A DNA stretch of 64,000 nt from Jejubacter calystegiae (GTDB taxonomy: Bacteria; Pseudomonadota; Gammaproteobacteria; Enterobacterales; Enterobacteriaceae): assembly GCF_005671395.1 (NCBI RefSeq), contig NZ_CP040428.1:1550001-1614000 (forward strand). The letters run 5' to 3'. The position numbers and the translations under genes were made by a program. The notes beneath the pieces were generated by a model. It did no database searches, had not been told where the DNA came from, and was given only the letters and a program-made list of their open reading frames with translations. Numbering within the stretch: position 1 is the first letter of the stretch; each line of letters starts with the position of its first letter. Below, one piece after another: positions 26,761-37,321 of the stretch.

Positions 26761-27789
26761 ATGCACCAGAACCCAGAATCGCAAAACGCATTGCAAAACG
26801 GCGCTGCCGTAACTTCCTTTCTCCCCCATCGTTTTTCCGTTGCGCCAATGCTCGACTGGACGGACAGACACTGCCGTTATTTTCTGCGCCAGTTATCGCG
26901 CCATGCGTTGCTCTATACCGAAATGGTAACCACCGGCGCCATTATTCACGGTAAAGGGGACTACCTGGCTTACAGCGAAGAGGAACATCCGGTCGCGCTG
27001 CAATTGGGTGGTAGCGATCCCCAGCAGTTGGCGCACTGCGCCCGTCTGGCGGAAGAGCGCGGCTATGATGAGGTTAACCTGAACGTGGGTTGCCCGTCGG
27101 ATCGCGTACAGAATGGGCGCTTCGGCGCTTGCCTGATGGGCGAAGCGCAGCTGGTGGCGGACTGCGTTAAAGCCATGCGCGACGTGGTTTCCATTCCGGT
27201 AACGGTAAAGACCCGTATCGGCATTGACGACCAGGACAGCTACGCATTCCTGTGCGATTTCGTCGGTACAGTGGCGGAGCAGGGCGGCTGTGAAACCTTT
27301 ATTATCCATGCCCGCAAAGCCTGGCTTTCCGGCCTGAGCCCGAAAGAGAATCGCGAGGTTCCGCCGCTGGACTATCCGCGGGTTTATCAGCTTAAGCGCG
27401 ATTTCCCGCAGTTGACGATGTCGATTAACGGCGGCATTAAGTCCCTGGAGGAGGCGCAGGCCCACTTACAGCACATGGATGGCGTGATGGTAGGGCGTGA
27501 GGCGTACCAGAATCCGGGCATTATGGCAGCGGTGGATCGGGTGATTTTTGGCACCACCGGGCCGGATGCCGACCCGGCGGCGACGGTGCGGGCCATGTAT
27601 CCCTATATTGAGCAGGAACTGAGCCGCGGAACTTATCTGGGCCATATTACTCGCCATATGCTGGGCCTGTTCCAGGGCGTGCCGGGCGCTCGCCAGTGGC
27701 GACGTCATTTGAGCGAAAACGCCCACAAGCCTGGCGCAGGTATCCAGGTGGTGGAGCAGGCGCTGGCGAAAGTCGTCAGGGATCGTTAA
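26761..27789 (+). CDS. dusA: DusA, tRNA-dihydrouridine(20/20a) synthase
   Basis: FMN-dependent, NADPH-using enzyme that reduces uridine 20/20a in the tRNA D-loop. It has 342 residues (E. coli 345). The TIM-barrel starts at [31 protein letters not shown] carries the conserved catalytic Cys, and [16 protein letters not shown] and [12 protein letters not shown] bind FMN. The N-terminal ~22 residues vary from E. coli. A TATAAT hexamer at 26672-26677 may be its -10. The 5' end of dusA is a known integration site for some mobile elements, but no integrase is nearby. A terminator follows. Confidence 0.95.
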   Translation: MHQNPESQNALQNGAAVTSFLPHRFSVAPMLDWTDRHCRYFLRQLSRHALLYTEMVTTGAIIHGKGDYLAYSEEEHPVALQLGGSDPQQLAHCARLAEERGYDEVNLNVGCPSDRVQNGRFGACLMGEAQLVADCVKAMRDVVSIPVTVKTRIGIDDQDSYAFLCDFVGTVAEQGGCETFIIHARKAWLSGLSPKENREVPPLDYPRVYQLKRDFPQLTMSINGGIKSLEEAQAHLQHMDGVMVGREAYQNPGIMAAVDRVIFGTTGPDADPAATVRAMYPYIEQELSRGTYLGHITRHMLGLFQGVPGARQWRRHLSENAHKPGAGIQVVEQALAKVVRDR

Positions 27790-27820
27790 TTTCTGCGCCA
27801 CTTAATGGTGAATTTCACTA

Positions 27821-27849
27821 CGCCCGGGGCAACGCTCCGGGCGTTTTTG
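27821..27849 (+). terminator. Intrinsic terminator after dusA
   Basis: CGCCCGGGG-CAACG-CTCCGGGCG followed by TTTTTGTT. Confidence 0.88.
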
Positions 27850-27871
27850 TTATTTTTCAACAAATTATTTC

Positions 27872-27887
27872 TGGCACGATTCTTGTA
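27872..27887 (+). promoter_or_regulatory. Sigma-54 promoter of pspG
   Basis: TGGCAC-GATTC-TTGTA matches the -24/-12 consensus TGGCAC-N5-TTGCA with one mismatch. In E. coli, pspG is transcribed by sigma-54 RNA polymerase activated by PspF. PspF upstream sites were not resolved; they would overlap the dusA terminator. Confidence 0.85.
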
Positions 27888-27919
27888 ATACTTCGGGGGT
27901 CTGTAATAAGGAGCAAACC

Positions 27920-28198
27920 ATGCTGGAACTGATTTTTGTCCTGGGATTCTTTTTTATGCTGCTGCTGACGGGAATCTCCCTGCTGGGGATCGTCTGCGCG
28001 CTGTTTGTCGCTACCCTGCTGATGTTTGCCGGCGGCCTGTTCGCCCTGATGATTAAAGTGCTGCCCTGGCTGCTGCTGGCCGTGGCGGTGGTCTGGATTA
28101 TCCGCGCTTTTAAAGAGAAAAAATCACACAATCGCGATGAGATTATCTTTGGTCAGCCGCGCCCGTATCGACGCACCCGCCGCCGTTACACCCGGTAA
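27920..28198 (+). CDS. pspG: PspG, phage shock protein G
   Basis: A 92-residue inner-membrane effector of the phage-shock response. It has two hydrophobic helices separated by a short turn (about 1-43 and 45-67), followed by a basic Arg-rich cytosolic tail. MLELIFVLGFFFMLLLTGISLLG and MIKVLPWLLLAVAVVWII match E. coli PspG (80 aa); the tail is longer and more basic here. It stands alone with a sigma-54 promoter upstream, as in E. coli, where it is unlinked to pspABCDE but in the same regulon. Confidence 0.93.
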   Translation: MLELIFVLGFFFMLLLTGISLLGIVCALFVATLLMFAGGLFALMIKVLPWLLLAVAVVWIIRAFKEKKSHNRDEIIFGQPRPYRRTRRRYTR

Positions 28199-28321
28199 TG
28201 CGGTGTCGATCACAGACCGGCAGATTTCTGTCAGCTTTGTGAAGCTGTCCCAGGATTTGGTTCAGAGATCTGTTATTCTGTGCCCCGAATTCATCGCTTG
28301 TACCCTACATCCAGGCGAACG

Positions 28322-28353
28322 ATAAAAAAGAATGGGCTTCCTTCGGGAAGCCC
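28322..28353 (-). terminator. Intrinsic terminator after qorA
   Basis: On the minus strand GGGCTTCC-CGAA-GGAAGCCC is followed by ATTCTTTTTTAT. It is a UUCG-type tetraloop on the plus strand, so it may also end pspG transcripts. Confidence 0.85.
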
Positions 28354-28362
28354 AAATTCTTT

Positions 28363-29346
28363 CTAGGGTATCAACAGGCTGGAGCCCTGGGTGGTTCGGC
28401 TTTCCAGCACCTTATGAGCCCGGGCGGCGTCGCTCAGAGAAAAAATCTGTTGTGGCCGTACGTCGACTTTAATCACGCCGCTGGCGATCAGCGAGAACAG
28501 TTCGCTGCTGGCCTCATCCAGCTCGGCCTGAGTGGTGACATAGCCGAACAGGGAAGGGCGGGTGACATAGAGCGAGCCCTTCTGATTCAGAATGCCCAGA
28601 TTCACGCCAGTGACCGGCCCGGAAGAGTTACCAAAGCTGACCATGAGTCCACGCCGCTGCAGGCAGTCCAGTGAGGCTTCCCAGGTCGATTTGCCCACCG
28701 AGTCGTATACCACCGCCACTTTATTGCCATTGGTGAGTTCACGCACCCGCTCTGCGATATCCTCTTCCCGATAGTTAATGGTGCGCCAGGCGCCGGCCTG
28801 TTGCGCTTTTTCCGCCTTTTCCGCCGAGCCGACGGTGCCGATAAGGCGGGCGCCCAGCGCCTTAGCCCACTGACAGGCGATAGTGCCTACGCCGCCAGCC
28901 GCAGCGTGGAACAGGAAGGGTTCATCCGGTTTCACCTCATAGGTTTTGCGCAGCAGATAAAAGACGGTCAGCCCTTTCAGGAAAGAGGCTGCTGCCTGTT
29001 CAAAGCTAATGGCATCGGGCAGGCGCGCCACTTTATCGGCAACCACGTTATGCACCGAACTGTAGGCACCCAGGGCCGACTGGGCATAAACCACCCGATC
29101 GCCCTCTTTCAGGTGGCTGACGGCGGAGCCGACTTTGCTTACGATGCCTGCGGCTTCGGTCCCCAAACCGCTGGGTAACGTTGGTGGTGGGTAGAGCCCG
29201 CTACGCACGTAGGTGTCGATATAGTTGATGCCAACGGCTTTGTTTTCGACCTGAACTTCGTTATCGGTCGGATCTTTGGGGGTAAAGTCGACCGCTTTCA
29301 GTACCTCCGGTCCGCCGTGTTCAGTGAATTCAATTCGCGTTGCCAT
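28363..29346 (-). CDS. qorA: QorA, NADPH:quinone oxidoreductase (zeta-crystallin family)
   Basis: A 327-residue, zinc-lacking member of the medium-chain dehydrogenase/reductase family, same length as E. coli QorA; reduces quinones with NADPH in the cytosol. The N-terminal catalytic domain (ATRIEFTEHGGPEVL..) is followed by the Rossmann domain with AAAGGVGTIACQWAKALGARLIGTVGS (AXXGXXG) around residues 147-175. VRSGLYPPPTLPSGLGTEAAGIV is conserved. It is divergent from dnaB with 82 bp between start codons, as in E. coli. Confidence 0.95.
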   Translation of the reverse strand: MATRIEFTEHGGPEVLKAVDFTPKDPTDNEVQVENKAVGINYIDTYVRSGLYPPPTLPSGLGTEAAGIVSKVGSAVSHLKEGDRVVYAQSALGAYSSVHNVVADKVARLPDAISFEQAAASFLKGLTVFYLLRKTYEVKPDEPFLFHAAAGGVGTIACQWAKALGARLIGTVGSAEKAEKAQQAGAWRTINYREEDIAERVRELTNGNKVAVVYDSVGKSTWEASLDCLQRRGLMVSFGNSSGPVTGVNLGILNQKGSLYVTRPSLFGYVTTQAELDEASSELFSLIASGVIKVDVRPQQIFSLSDAARAHKVLESRTTQGSSLLIP

Positions 29347-29428
29347 GTGATCTCCTTTTGGGTCGAGGCAAGATTAAAGGGTATACTTCCCGGTCTCTCT
29401 CTACAGATACCTGAGCATTTAATTCACT

Positions 29429-30844
29429 ATGGCAGGAAAAACCCCCTTCAACAAACCCTCCGAAAGCCGCGAGCCGCGCGATCGGGAGGTCGATGCGCTG
29501 AAAGTGCCGCCCCATTCGTCGGAAGCTGAGCAGTCGGTGTTGGGTGGATTGATGCTGGATAACGAACGCTGGGACGATGTGGCCGAGCGTGTGGTGAGTG
29601 AAGACTTCTATACCCGTCAGCATCGCCTGATCTTCACCGAAATGCACCGCCTGCAGGAGCAGGGGCAGCCCATCGATCTGATTACCCTTTCCGAATCTCT
29701 GGAGCGCCAGGGCCAGCTGGAAAGCGTGGGGGGATTTGCCTATCTGGCGGAGCTGTCGAAGAACACTCCGAGTGCGGCCAATATCAGCGCCTACGCCGAT
29801 ATCGTGCGCGAGCGGGCAGTGGTGCGCGAGATGATCTCCGTCGCCAACGAGATTGCCGATGCTGGTTACGATCCCCAGGGACGTACCAGCGAAGATCTGC
29901 TCGATCTGGCAGAATCGCGGGTTTTCCAGATAGCCGAAAACCGCGCTAATAAAGATGAAGGTCCGAAGGGGATCGATAAGATTCTGGAGGCCACCGTCTC
30001 CCGTATCGAAACTCTGTATCAACAGCCCCACGATGGGGTCACGGGTATCGATACCGGTTATCAGGACCTGAATAAAAAGACTGCCGGTCTGCAGCGTTCG
30101 GATCTGATTATTGTGGCGGCGCGTCCCTCCATGGGGAAAACCACCTTCGCCATGAACCTGTGCGAAAATGCCGCCATGCTGCAGGATCAGCCGGTGCTGA
30201 TCTTCTCGCTGGAGATGCCCGCCGAACAGATTATGATGCGTATGCTGGCTTCACTTTCCCGGGTGGATCAGACCCGCATTCGTACCGGCCAGCTCGATGA
30301 CGAAGACTGGGCGCGTATTTCAGGCACCATGGGCATTCTGCTCGAAAAGAAAAACATGTATATCGATGACTCGTCAGGCCTGACGCCGACCGAAGTGCGT
30401 TCCCGCGCGCGCCGCATCTACCGCGAGCACGGCGGGCTCAGTCTGATTATGGTCGACTACCTGCAGCTGATGCGCGTGCCGTCGCTTTCCGATAACCGTA
30501 CCCTGGAGATCGCCGAAATCTCCCGCTCCCTGAAGGCGCTGGCCAAGGAGCTTCAGGTGCCGGTGGTGGCGCTCTCCCAGCTTAACCGCTCTCTGGAGCA
30601 GCGAGCCGATAAGCGCCCGGTAAACTCCGACCTGCGTGAATCTGGCTCTATCGAACAGGATGCCGACCTCATCATGTTTATCTACCGTGATGAGGTCTAT
30701 CACGAAAACAGCGACCTCAAAGGCATTGCGGAGATCATCCTCGGTAAACAGCGTAACGGTCCTATCGGGACGGTGCGTCTGACCTTTAATGGTCAGTGGT
30801 CGCGGTTTGATAACTATGCCGGGCCGCAATACGACGACGAATAA
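29429..30844 (+). CDS. dnaB: DnaB, replicative DNA helicase
   Basis: Hexameric 5'-3' helicase that unwinds the replication fork and recruits primase. It has 471 residues, as in E. coli. The N-terminal collar domain (PHSSEAEQSVLGGLMLDNERWDDV, ~30-130) is followed by a linker helix and a RecA-like motor with Walker A ARPSMGKTTFAMNL (~230), Walker B LIMVDYLQLM (~342) and the arginine finger region near the C-terminus. It ends with a 'DDE' acidic tail. No intein is present. Downstream lies a large inverted-repeat element before alr. Confidence 0.98.
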   Translation: MAGKTPFNKPSESREPRDREVDALKVPPHSSEAEQSVLGGLMLDNERWDDVAERVVSEDFYTRQHRLIFTEMHRLQEQGQPIDLITLSESLERQGQLESVGGFAYLAELSKNTPSAANISAYADIVRERAVVREMISVANEIADAGYDPQGRTSEDLLDLAESRVFQIAENRANKDEGPKGIDKILEATVSRIETLYQQPHDGVTGIDTGYQDLNKKTAGLQRSDLIIVAARPSMGKTTFAMNLCENAAMLQDQPVLIFSLEMPAEQIMMRMLASLSRVDQTRIRTGQLDDEDWARISGTMGILLEKKNMYIDDSSGLTPTEVRSRARRIYREHGGLSLIMVDYLQLMRVPSLSDNRTLEIAEISRSLKALAKELQVPVVALSQLNRSLEQRADKRPVNSDLRESGSIEQDADLIMFIYRDEVYHENSDLKGIAEIILGKQRNGPIGTVRLTFNGQWSRFDNYAGPQYDDE

Positions 30845-30846
30845 TT

Positions 30847-30967
30847 ATTTGGCTATTTTATTTGCGATTTTGGGATTGGGCAGTGCTCGCCATCCTCACG
30901 TACTTCAGTACGCTCCGGTGGTTACGCGCTGGCCGCACCCAAACCCGCTGCACCAATAACGCCAAAT
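30847..30967. repeat. Nested inverted-repeat element between dnaB and alr
   Basis: This ~120-bp element is bounded by inverted ATTTGGC (30847-30853) / GCCAAAT (30961-30967). Inside, 30867-30886 (TTTTGGGATTGGGCAGTGC) pairs imperfectly with GCGCTGGCCGCACCCAAA (30926-30943). The centre is CACGTAC-TTCA-GTACGC, with GCCATC / GGTGGT as an intermediate arm. The RNA would form a long interrupted hairpin. It has no coding sense. It may be a dispersed intergenic repeat, an attenuator, or an mRNA-processing element for the dnaB-alr interval. Confidence 0.6.
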
Positions 30968-30996
30968 GGCTAATCGAAAAGAATTAAGGAATGAAC

Positions 30997-32076
30997 ATGC
31001 AAGCGGCAACCGTGGTCATTAACCGCCGCGCCCTGCGACACAATCTGCAACGCCTGCGTGAGCGGGCACCGGACAGCCGCCTGGTGGCGGTGGTGAAGGC
31101 CAACGCCTACGGTCATGGTCTGCTGGAGACGGCCCGTGCGTTGAGCGATGCCGACGCTTTCGGCGTGGCAAGGCTGGAAGAGGCGCTGCGCCTGCGGGAA
31201 GGGGGCATTCGCCAGCCCATTCTGCTACTGGAGGGCTTCTTTTCCCCAAGCGACCTGTCGCTGCTGGCGCAGCATCAACTGATGACCTCGGTCCACAGCG
31301 AAGAACAACTGGTGGCACTGGAGCAGGCGCAGTTGAGCGAGCCGGTGACCGTCTGGATGAAGCTTGATACCGGAATGCATCGACTCGGTGTACGTCCGGA
31401 GCAGGCGGAAGCCTTCTGGCAGCGGCTGTCGCGCTGCCGCAACGTGCGTCAGCCGGTCAATATCATCAGCCACTTTGCTCGTGCCGATGAGCTGGAATCG
31501 GATGCCACACCGCGTCAGCTCGATATCTTTAATAGCTTCAGCGCCGGTAAACCGGGGCTGCGTTCGATTGCCGCTTCCGGTGGGCTGCTGTTCTGGCCCG
31601 ATTCGCACCTCGATTGGGTACGCCCCGGCATTATTCTGTACGGGGTATCGCCGCTTGAAGAGCGTCCCTGGGGAGCGGAGCTGGGATTCGAGCCTGCGAT
31701 GTCGCTGATGTCGTCTCTGATCGCGGTTCGCGACCATAAGGCAGGGGAGCCGGTGGGCTATGGCGGTAGCTGGGTCAGCGAGCGTGATACGCGGCTGGGC
31801 GTGGTGGCCATGGGTTATGGCGATGGTTACCCACGCTGTGCCCCCTCCGGCACGCCGGTGCTGGTAAATGGCGAAGAGCGGCCCATTGTCGGCCGGGTGG
31901 CGATGGATATGATTTGCGTTGACCTTGGGCCTGAAACCCGGGCACGTGCTGGAGATTCGGTGGTGCTATGGGGCGAAGGGCTGCCCGTCGAGCGTATCGC
32001 GGAGATAACAAAAGTTAGTGCTTACGAACTTATCACGCGCCTGACGCCGCGGCTGATGCTGAAATACATCGACTGA
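30997..32076 (+). CDS. alr: Alr, alanine racemase (biosynthetic)
   Basis: PLP enzyme that makes D-alanine for peptidoglycan. It has 359 residues, like E. coli Alr. The PLP lysine is Lys34 in [10 protein letters not shown]; the second catalytic base is the Tyr in [18 protein letters not shown] near residue 255. The N-terminal TIM-barrel and C-terminal beta domain ([17 protein letters not shown]) are complete. I chose the ATG at 30997 (MQAATVV) because AAGGA lies 6 bp before it, whereas the ATG at 30991 abuts the ribosome-binding site; the length then equals E. coli. Confidence 0.96.
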   Translation: MQAATVVINRRALRHNLQRLRERAPDSRLVAVVKANAYGHGLLETARALSDADAFGVARLEEALRLREGGIRQPILLLEGFFSPSDLSLLAQHQLMTSVHSEEQLVALEQAQLSEPVTVWMKLDTGMHRLGVRPEQAEAFWQRLSRCRNVRQPVNIISHFARADELESDATPRQLDIFNSFSAGKPGLRSIAASGGLLFWPDSHLDWVRPGIILYGVSPLEERPWGAELGFEPAMSLMSSLIAVRDHKAGEPVGYGGSWVSERDTRLGVVAMGYGDGYPRCAPSGTPVLVNGEERPIVGRVAMDMICVDLGPETRARAGDSVVLWGEGLPVERIAEITKVSAYELITRLTPRLMLKYID

Positions 32077-32083
32077 CTCATCG

Positions 32084-32117
32084 ACAGGTTGCCGGTATGC
32101 TGTCCGGCGCCTGTTTC
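32084..32117 (+). terminator. Putative terminator after alr
   Basis: ACAGG-TT-GCCGG-N8-CCGGC-G-CCTGT followed by TTTC: a stem with a small bulge and a short T tail, 7 bp after the stop. Confidence 0.55.
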
Positions 32118-32258
32118 CCCTGGCGGGCGTTTTAACGAATCCATAACCTGCCCCTCGATCTCCCTGCACTTCCGGTTTATTGTGTTACTGATGCCTCGCC
32201 GTGTCGCCACGGGCGGAGGCTGCCTCACAACAGCCAATAACAATCAGGAGAATCCGGC

Positions 32259-33452
32259 GTGTTTCAGAATGTTGACGCCTATGCAGGCGATCCCATCCTC
32301 TCGCTCGTGGAACGTTTTCGGGAAGATCCCCGCAGCGATAAAGTTAACCTCAGTATCGGCTTTTACTATAACGAAGAGGGGATCGTTCCCCAGTTTCCTG
32401 CCGTAGCTGAGGCCGAAGCGCGCCTGAGCGCCACACCCCACGGCGCTTCGCTCTATCTGCCGATGGAAGGGCTGGGCGATTATCGCAGCGCCATCGGGCC
32501 GCTGCTGTTCGGCGCCGACAGCCCGCTGCTGAAAGCGGGAAACATCGCTACCATCCAGACTCTGGGAGGCTCGGGCGCTCTGAAGGTGGGAGCCGACTTC
32601 CTGAAACGCTACTTCCCTGATTCCGGCGTTTGGGTCAGCGACCCGACCTGGGAAAACCACGTAGCAATATTCGAGGGGGCTGGATTCGAAGTAAACACTT
32701 ACCCATGGTTTGATGATGAAACCAAAGGCGTGCGCTATGAAGCGTTGCTTGAAGCGCTGAACAACCTGCCAGCGCGCAGCATTGTGCTGCTGCATCCCTG
32801 TTGCCATAACCCCACCGGCTCCGATCTGACCGATGCCCAGTGGGACGGCGTGGTCGAAGTGCTGAAGGCGCGCGATCTGATTCCATTCCTTGATATCGCC
32901 TATCAGGGTTTTGGCGGCGGTATGGAGCAGGACGCTTACGCGATTCGCGCTATTGCCGGTGCCGGGCTGCCTGCGCTGGTCAGTAACTCCTTCTCTAAAA
33001 CCTTTTCGCTCTACGGTGAGCGGGTGGGAGGGCTGTCAGTGGTCTGTGAAGATAGCGATGCTGCCTCCCGGGTCTTTGGTCAGTTGAAAGCGACGGTGCG
33101 CCGTATCTATTCCAGCCCGCCAGAGCACGGCGCGCGTCTTGTTGCCACGGTGTTGAACGATCCCGAACTGAAGGCGAGCTGGCTGGCGGATGTTGAAGCG
33201 ATGCGTAAGCGTATTATCGCTATGCGTCAGGCGCTGGTAGAGGTGCTGGACCAGGCGCTGCCGGGCCGTGATTTTGGTTATCTGCTGCGCCAGCGCGGCA
33301 TGTTTAGCTATACCGGCCTCAGCCCGCAGCAGGTCGAGCGGCTGCGCGAAGAGTTTGGTGTCTACCTGATCGCCAGCGGCCGTATGTGCGTAGCGGGCCT
33401 TAATAGCCGAAACGTCACGCGTGTGGCACAGGCTTTTGCGGCTGTAATGTAA
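32259..33452 (+). CDS. tyrB: TyrB, aromatic-amino-acid aminotransferase
   Basis: PLP aminotransferase making tyrosine, phenylalanine and leucine from their keto acids. It has 397 residues, as in E. coli. The Schiff-base lysine is in [17 protein letters not shown] (around residue 247), with [11 protein letters not shown] and the C-terminal [11 protein letters not shown] (substrate carboxylate arginine). The start codon is GTG at 32259, supported by AGGAG 8 bp upstream and the [13 protein letters not shown] alignment. The E. coli gene is repressed by TyrR; I could not find convincing TGTAAA-N6-TTTACA boxes in the 180 bp upstream. In E. coli aphA follows; here yjbQ does. Confidence 0.96.
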   Translation: MFQNVDAYAGDPILSLVERFREDPRSDKVNLSIGFYYNEEGIVPQFPAVAEAEARLSATPHGASLYLPMEGLGDYRSAIGPLLFGADSPLLKAGNIATIQTLGGSGALKVGADFLKRYFPDSGVWVSDPTWENHVAIFEGAGFEVNTYPWFDDETKGVRYEALLEALNNLPARSIVLLHPCCHNPTGSDLTDAQWDGVVEVLKARDLIPFLDIAYQGFGGGMEQDAYAIRAIAGAGLPALVSNSFSKTFSLYGERVGGLSVVCEDSDAASRVFGQLKATVRRIYSSPPEHGARLVATVLNDPELKASWLADVEAMRKRIIAMRQALVEVLDQALPGRDFGYLLRQRGMFSYTGLSPQQVERLREEFGVYLIASGRMCVAGLNSRNVTRVAQAFAAVM

Positions 33453-33608
33453 ATACTCACTTACCTTTAAGGTGCTGTCACATCGGCAGTGTGCTGGCAC
33501 CTTTCCCTGTCAGTCATGGCGCTGGCCCGGAAATTTTCAGCGCCGGGTTTTACCTTTTCCCGGTCTGATACACACTTAAAGAGATCCATTCGTTATACGG
33601 AGCCGTTT

Positions 33609-34385
33609 ATGTGGTACCAACAAACTCTGATTCTGAGCGCAAAACCGCGCGGTTTTCACCTGGTTACCGACGAGTTACTGGGACAAATGCGCGAGTTGGC
33701 CGATATTCAGATTGGGTTACTGCATCTGCTGCTCCAGCATACCTCCGCTTCCCTGACGCTGAATGAGAACTGCGATCCTACCGTGCGCCAGGATATGGAG
33801 CAGCACTTTCTGCGGACAGTGCCGGAAAATGCCCGCTATCAGCATGACTATGAGGGGCCGGACGATATGCCAGCCCATATTAAATCGTCGCTGCTTGGCG
33901 CCTCGCTGACGCTACCGGTTCGTCTTGGCCGCGTGGAGCTGGGGCGCTGGCAGGGGATCTGGCTGGGGGAGCACCGGATTCACGGCGGTTCCCGGCGAAT
34001 CGTCGCGACGCTACAGGGGAGTAAAACGATGACCAGTTCGGAGTTGTTGCAGTACTGCATGGCGAAGACCGGAGCGCAGCAAAGCGTCCACAGTGACTGG
34101 AAGGCAACCCAGATTAAGGTGGGGGATGTGTTGTTTGCCATGGTGCAGGAGGTGGATGGGCGACCGGCGGTATCGCTGAAGACCAGTACGCCCCTGGCGG
34201 ATTTGCTGCGTCAGCGGCATCAGGATCTGTTTCCCACTCCGCATCTGAATCAGGATAAATGGAGCACGCTGTTTCTGGACGGATCGCTTCCGGCTTCGCA
34301 GATATACTCTCTGGTGAATGATTCATACCAGCAGGCGCTGGATCTGCTGTCGGAGGAGAAACGCAGGAAGCTGATGGGGGGATGA
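33609..34385 (+). CDS. YjbQ-YjbR in-frame fusion (UPF0047 domain plus MmcQ/YjbR-like domain)
   Basis: A 258-residue open frame joins two genes that are separate in E. coli. Residues 1-137 are YjbQ (UPF0047): [20 protein letters not shown] and [16 protein letters not shown], residues proposed to bind metal. E. coli YjbQ has reported weak thiamin-phosphate synthase activity. Residues 141-258 are YjbR (118 aa, same as E. coli; double-wing MmcQ/YjbR fold, CyaY-like DNA-binding). The junction reads LQG-SKT-M. E. coli YjbQ ends LQGE-stop; one additional G in the G4 tract at 34016-34019 would restore GAG-TAA here. An AGGGGAGT ribosome-binding site remains 7 bp before the YjbR ATG (34029), so YjbR may also be made alone. 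A sequencing error is possible. The start at 33609 (MWYQQT) has a CGGAG site. Confidence 0.9.
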   Translation: MWYQQTLILSAKPRGFHLVTDELLGQMRELADIQIGLLHLLLQHTSASLTLNENCDPTVRQDMEQHFLRTVPENARYQHDYEGPDDMPAHIKSSLLGASLTLPVRLGRVELGRWQGIWLGEHRIHGGSRRIVATLQGSKTMTSSELLQYCMAKTGAQQSVHSDWKATQIKVGDVLFAMVQEVDGRPAVSLKTSTPLADLLRQRHQDLFPTPHLNQDKWSTLFLDGSLPASQIYSLVNDSYQQALDLLSEEKRRKLMGG

Positions 34386-34431
34386 AGGGAATCGGCGCCT
34401 TTCCCCGCAGCGAGGAAAAGCGCCATCAGCG

Positions 34432-37263
34432 TTACTTCTGTTCCAGTAACGGCTTCAGGAAACGCGCGGTGTGAGAAGTTTCGCACTCCGCCACCGTTTC
34501 CGGCGTGCCGGAGACCAGAATCTCACCGCCGCCGCTGCCGCCTTCCGGACCCAGATCGACAATCCAGTCGGCTGTCTTAATCACATCCAGGTTATGTTCG
34601 ATAACCACGATGCTATTGCCCTGATCGCGTAACTGATGCAGCACGTCCAGCAGTTGCTGAATATCGGCGAAGTGTAGACCGGTGGTCGGTTCGTCCAGAA
34701 TATACAGGGTCTGGCCGGTACCGCGTTTCGACAGCTCGCGTGCCAGCTTCACGCGCTGGGCCTCGCCGCCGGAAAGCGTGGTGGCCGACTGGCCCAGCCG
34801 GATGTAAGAGAGACCAACATCCATCAGAGTCTGGAGCTTGCGCGCCAGGGCGGGCACGGCGTCGAAAAACTCCCGCGCCTCTTCAATAGTCATATCCAGT
34901 ACTTCATTGATATTCTTGCCCTTGTACTTAATCTCCAGGGTTTCGCGGTTGTAACGCTTGCCCTTACACTGGTCGCAGGCCACGTAAACATCCGGCAGGA
35001 AGTGCATCTCAACTTTGATCACGCCGTCGCCCTGACAGGCTTCGCAGCGACCGCCGCGGACGTTAAAGCTGAAACGGCCTGGCGTATAGCCGCGTGAACG
35101 AGACTCCGGCACTCCGGCGAACAGTTCGCGCACCGGTGTAAACACGCCGGTATAGGTAGCCGGGTTGGAGCGCGGCGTACGGCCGATGGGGCTCTGGTCG
35201 ATATCGATCACTTTATCGAAGTGCTCCAGTCCCTGAATATCGCGGTAGGGGGCCGGTTCGCCGCTGGTGGCGCCGTTCAACTGACGCTGAGCGATGGGGA
35301 ACAGCGTATCGTTAATCAGCGTCGATTTCCCCGATCCGGATACCCCGGTGATGCAGGTAAACAGTCCAACTGGCAGGGTCAGGGTGACGTCCTTCAGGTT
35401 GTTGCCGCGAGCGCCGGTCAGCTTCAGCACTTTTTCCGGATCGGCGGGAACGCGTTTTTTCGGTATCGCTATCTGGCGCTTGCCGCTCATATACTGGCCG
35501 GTCAGGGATTCCGGCACCGCCATAATGGCGTCCAGCGAACCTTCCGCCACCACCTGACCGCCGTGAACACCGGCGCCGGGGCCGATATCGATAATGTGGT
35601 CGGCGGCGCGAATGGCGTCTTCATCATGTTCCACCACAATCACGGTGTTACCAAGATTGCGCAGATGGATCAAGGTACCCAGCAGGCGTTCGTTATCGCG
35701 CTGATGCAGGCCGATGGAAGGCTCGTCCAGCACGTACATGACCCCTACCAGACCGGCGCCAATCTGGCTTGCCAGACGGATACGCTGGGCTTCGCCGCCG
35801 GAGAGCGTCTCTGCGGAGCGGGAAAGCGTCAGGTAATTCAACCCCACGTTGACCAGGAACTTCAGGCGATCGCCAATCTCTTTCAGCACTTTTTCGGCGA
35901 TTTTTGCCCGCTGTCCGGCAAGCTTCAGGTTGGCGAAGAACGCCATGGCGTGACCGATGCTCATATCGGAGATGGTCGGCAGCGTGGTGTTTTCCACAAA
36001 CACGTGGCGCGCCTCACGCCGCAGACGGGTGCCGTTACAGCTGGTGCAGGGGCGGTTGCTGATATATTTGGCCAGCTCTTCGCGCACTGCGTTGGATTCG
36101 GTCTCTTTGTAGCGGCGTTCCATATTGTGCAGCACCCCTTCGAAGGGATGACGACGTACCGAGGTATCGCCGCGGTCATTCACGTACTTAAATTCGATAG
36201 ACTCCTTACCGGAGCCATAGAGCACTACGTTGCGCACTTTATCGCTCAGGCTTTCCCAGGGGGCCTCAACGTCGAATTTATAATGCTCCGCCAGCGAACG
36301 CAGCATCTGGAAATAGTAGAAATTGCGCCGATCCCAGCCGCGAATGGCGCCGCCGGCCAGCGACAGCTCGCCATTCTGCACCACCCGATCGGGATCGAAA
36401 TATTGCTGAACGCCCAGACCGTCACAGGTGGGGCAGGCACCGGCCGGGTTGTTGAAGGAGAACAGGCGTGGCTCCAGTTCGCGCATGCTGTAACCGCAGA
36501 TGGGACAGGCGAAGTTGGCGGAAAACAGCAGCTCTTCGGCTTTGGGATCGTCCATATCGGCGACTACCGCGCTACCGCCAGAAAGCTCCAGCGCTGTCTC
36601 AAAAGATTCCGCCAGACGCTGCGTTAGATCTTCACGTACCTTAAAGCGATCCACCACCACTTCGATGGTGTGCTTTTTCTGAAGCTCCAGCTTTGGCGGA
36701 TCCGACAGATCGCATACCTCGCCATCGATACGGGCGCGGATATAGCCCTGGCTTGCCAGGTTCTCCAGGGTTTTAACGTGCTCGCCCTTACGTTCTTTGA
36801 TAATCGGTGCCAGTAGCATCAGCCGCTTACCTTCCGGCTGGCTCAGGACATTGTCCACCATCTGGCTAACCGTTTGAGCCGCCAGCGTCACGTCGTGATC
36901 CGGGCAGCGGGGTTCGCCCACGCGGGCAAACAGCAGTCGCAGGTAATCGTGGATTTCCGTAATGGTGCCCACGGTAGAGCGCGGGTTATGGGATGTCGAC
37001 TTCTGCTCAATGGAGATGGCCGGGGAGAGCCCTTCGATATGGTCGACGTCCGGCTTTTCCATCAGCGACAGAAACTGACGCGCATAGGCGGAGAGGGACT
37101 CGACATAGCGGCGCTGACCTTCCGCATACAGGGTGTCAAACGCCAGTGATGATTTACCCGAACCCGACAGGCCGGTCACGACGATCAGCTTGTCTCGGGG
37201 AATTACCAGATTGATATTCTTGAGATTATGGGTGCGGACACCCCTGACTTCTATCTTGTCCAT
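34432..37263 (-). CDS. uvrA: UvrA, nucleotide excision repair damage-recognition ATPase
   Basis: Damage-scanning subunit of UvrABC; dimeric ABC-type ATPase that loads UvrB at lesions. It has 943 residues (E. coli 940). It has two Walker A motifs (GLSGSGKSS near 31 and GVSGSGKST near 640), two ABC signatures ([12 protein letters not shown] and [12 protein letters not shown]), and zinc modules [13 protein letters not shown] (about 253-283) and [16 protein letters not shown] (about 740-765). DNA binding and the damage-sensing zinc finger appear intact. It is divergent from ssb with an SOS box in between. Confidence 0.98.
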   Translation of the reverse strand: MDKIEVRGVRTHNLKNINLVIPRDKLIVVTGLSGSGKSSLAFDTLYAEGQRRYVESLSAYARQFLSLMEKPDVDHIEGLSPAISIEQKSTSHNPRSTVGTITEIHDYLRLLFARVGEPRCPDHDVTLAAQTVSQMVDNVLSQPEGKRLMLLAPIIKERKGEHVKTLENLASQGYIRARIDGEVCDLSDPPKLELQKKHTIEVVVDRFKVREDLTQRLAESFETALELSGGSAVVADMDDPKAEELLFSANFACPICGYSMRELEPRLFSFNNPAGACPTCDGLGVQQYFDPDRVVQNGELSLAGGAIRGWDRRNFYYFQMLRSLAEHYKFDVEAPWESLSDKVRNVVLYGSGKESIEFKYVNDRGDTSVRRHPFEGVLHNMERRYKETESNAVREELAKYISNRPCTSCNGTRLRREARHVFVENTTLPTISDMSIGHAMAFFANLKLAGQRAKIAEKVLKEIGDRLKFLVNVGLNYLTLSRSAETLSGGEAQRIRLASQIGAGLVGVMYVLDEPSIGLHQRDNERLLGTLIHLRNLGNTVIVVEHDEDAIRAADHIIDIGPGAGVHGGQVVAEGSLDAIMAVPESLTGQYMSGKRQIAIPKKRVPADPEKVLKLTGARGNNLKDVTLTLPVGLFTCITGVSGSGKSTLINDTLFPIAQRQLNGATSGEPAPYRDIQGLEHFDKVIDIDQSPIGRTPRSNPATYTGVFTPVRELFAGVPESRSRGYTPGRFSFNVRGGRCEACQGDGVIKVEMHFLPDVYVACDQCKGKRYNRETLEIKYKGKNINEVLDMTIEEAREFFDAVPALARKLQTLMDVGLSYIRLGQSATTLSGGEAQRVKLARELSKRGTGQTLYILDEPTTGLHFADIQQLLDVLHQLRDQGNSIVVIEHNLDVIKTADWIVDLGPEGGSGGGEILVSGTPETVAECETSHTARFLKPLLEQK

Positions 37264-37321
37264 TTAGCTTTCCCGGATACTAACCCGCTGCCAGAAACGG
37301 CTAATTATGACACAATTAATC

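Noticed and set aside
32120-32258. TyrR boxes upstream of tyrB
   Set aside because: No TGTAAA-N6-TTTACA pattern was found, although TyrR control is known in E. coli.
33489-33608. Upstream in-frame extension of the yjbQ-yjbR frame
   Set aside because: YjbQ begins MWYQ in E. coli, and a CGGAG site precedes that Met at 33609; the extension has no homology I recognise.
35221-36627. A 468-codon plus-strand open frame opposite uvrA
   Set aside because: Shadow of uvrA codon bias; no ribosome-binding site or recognisable domain.
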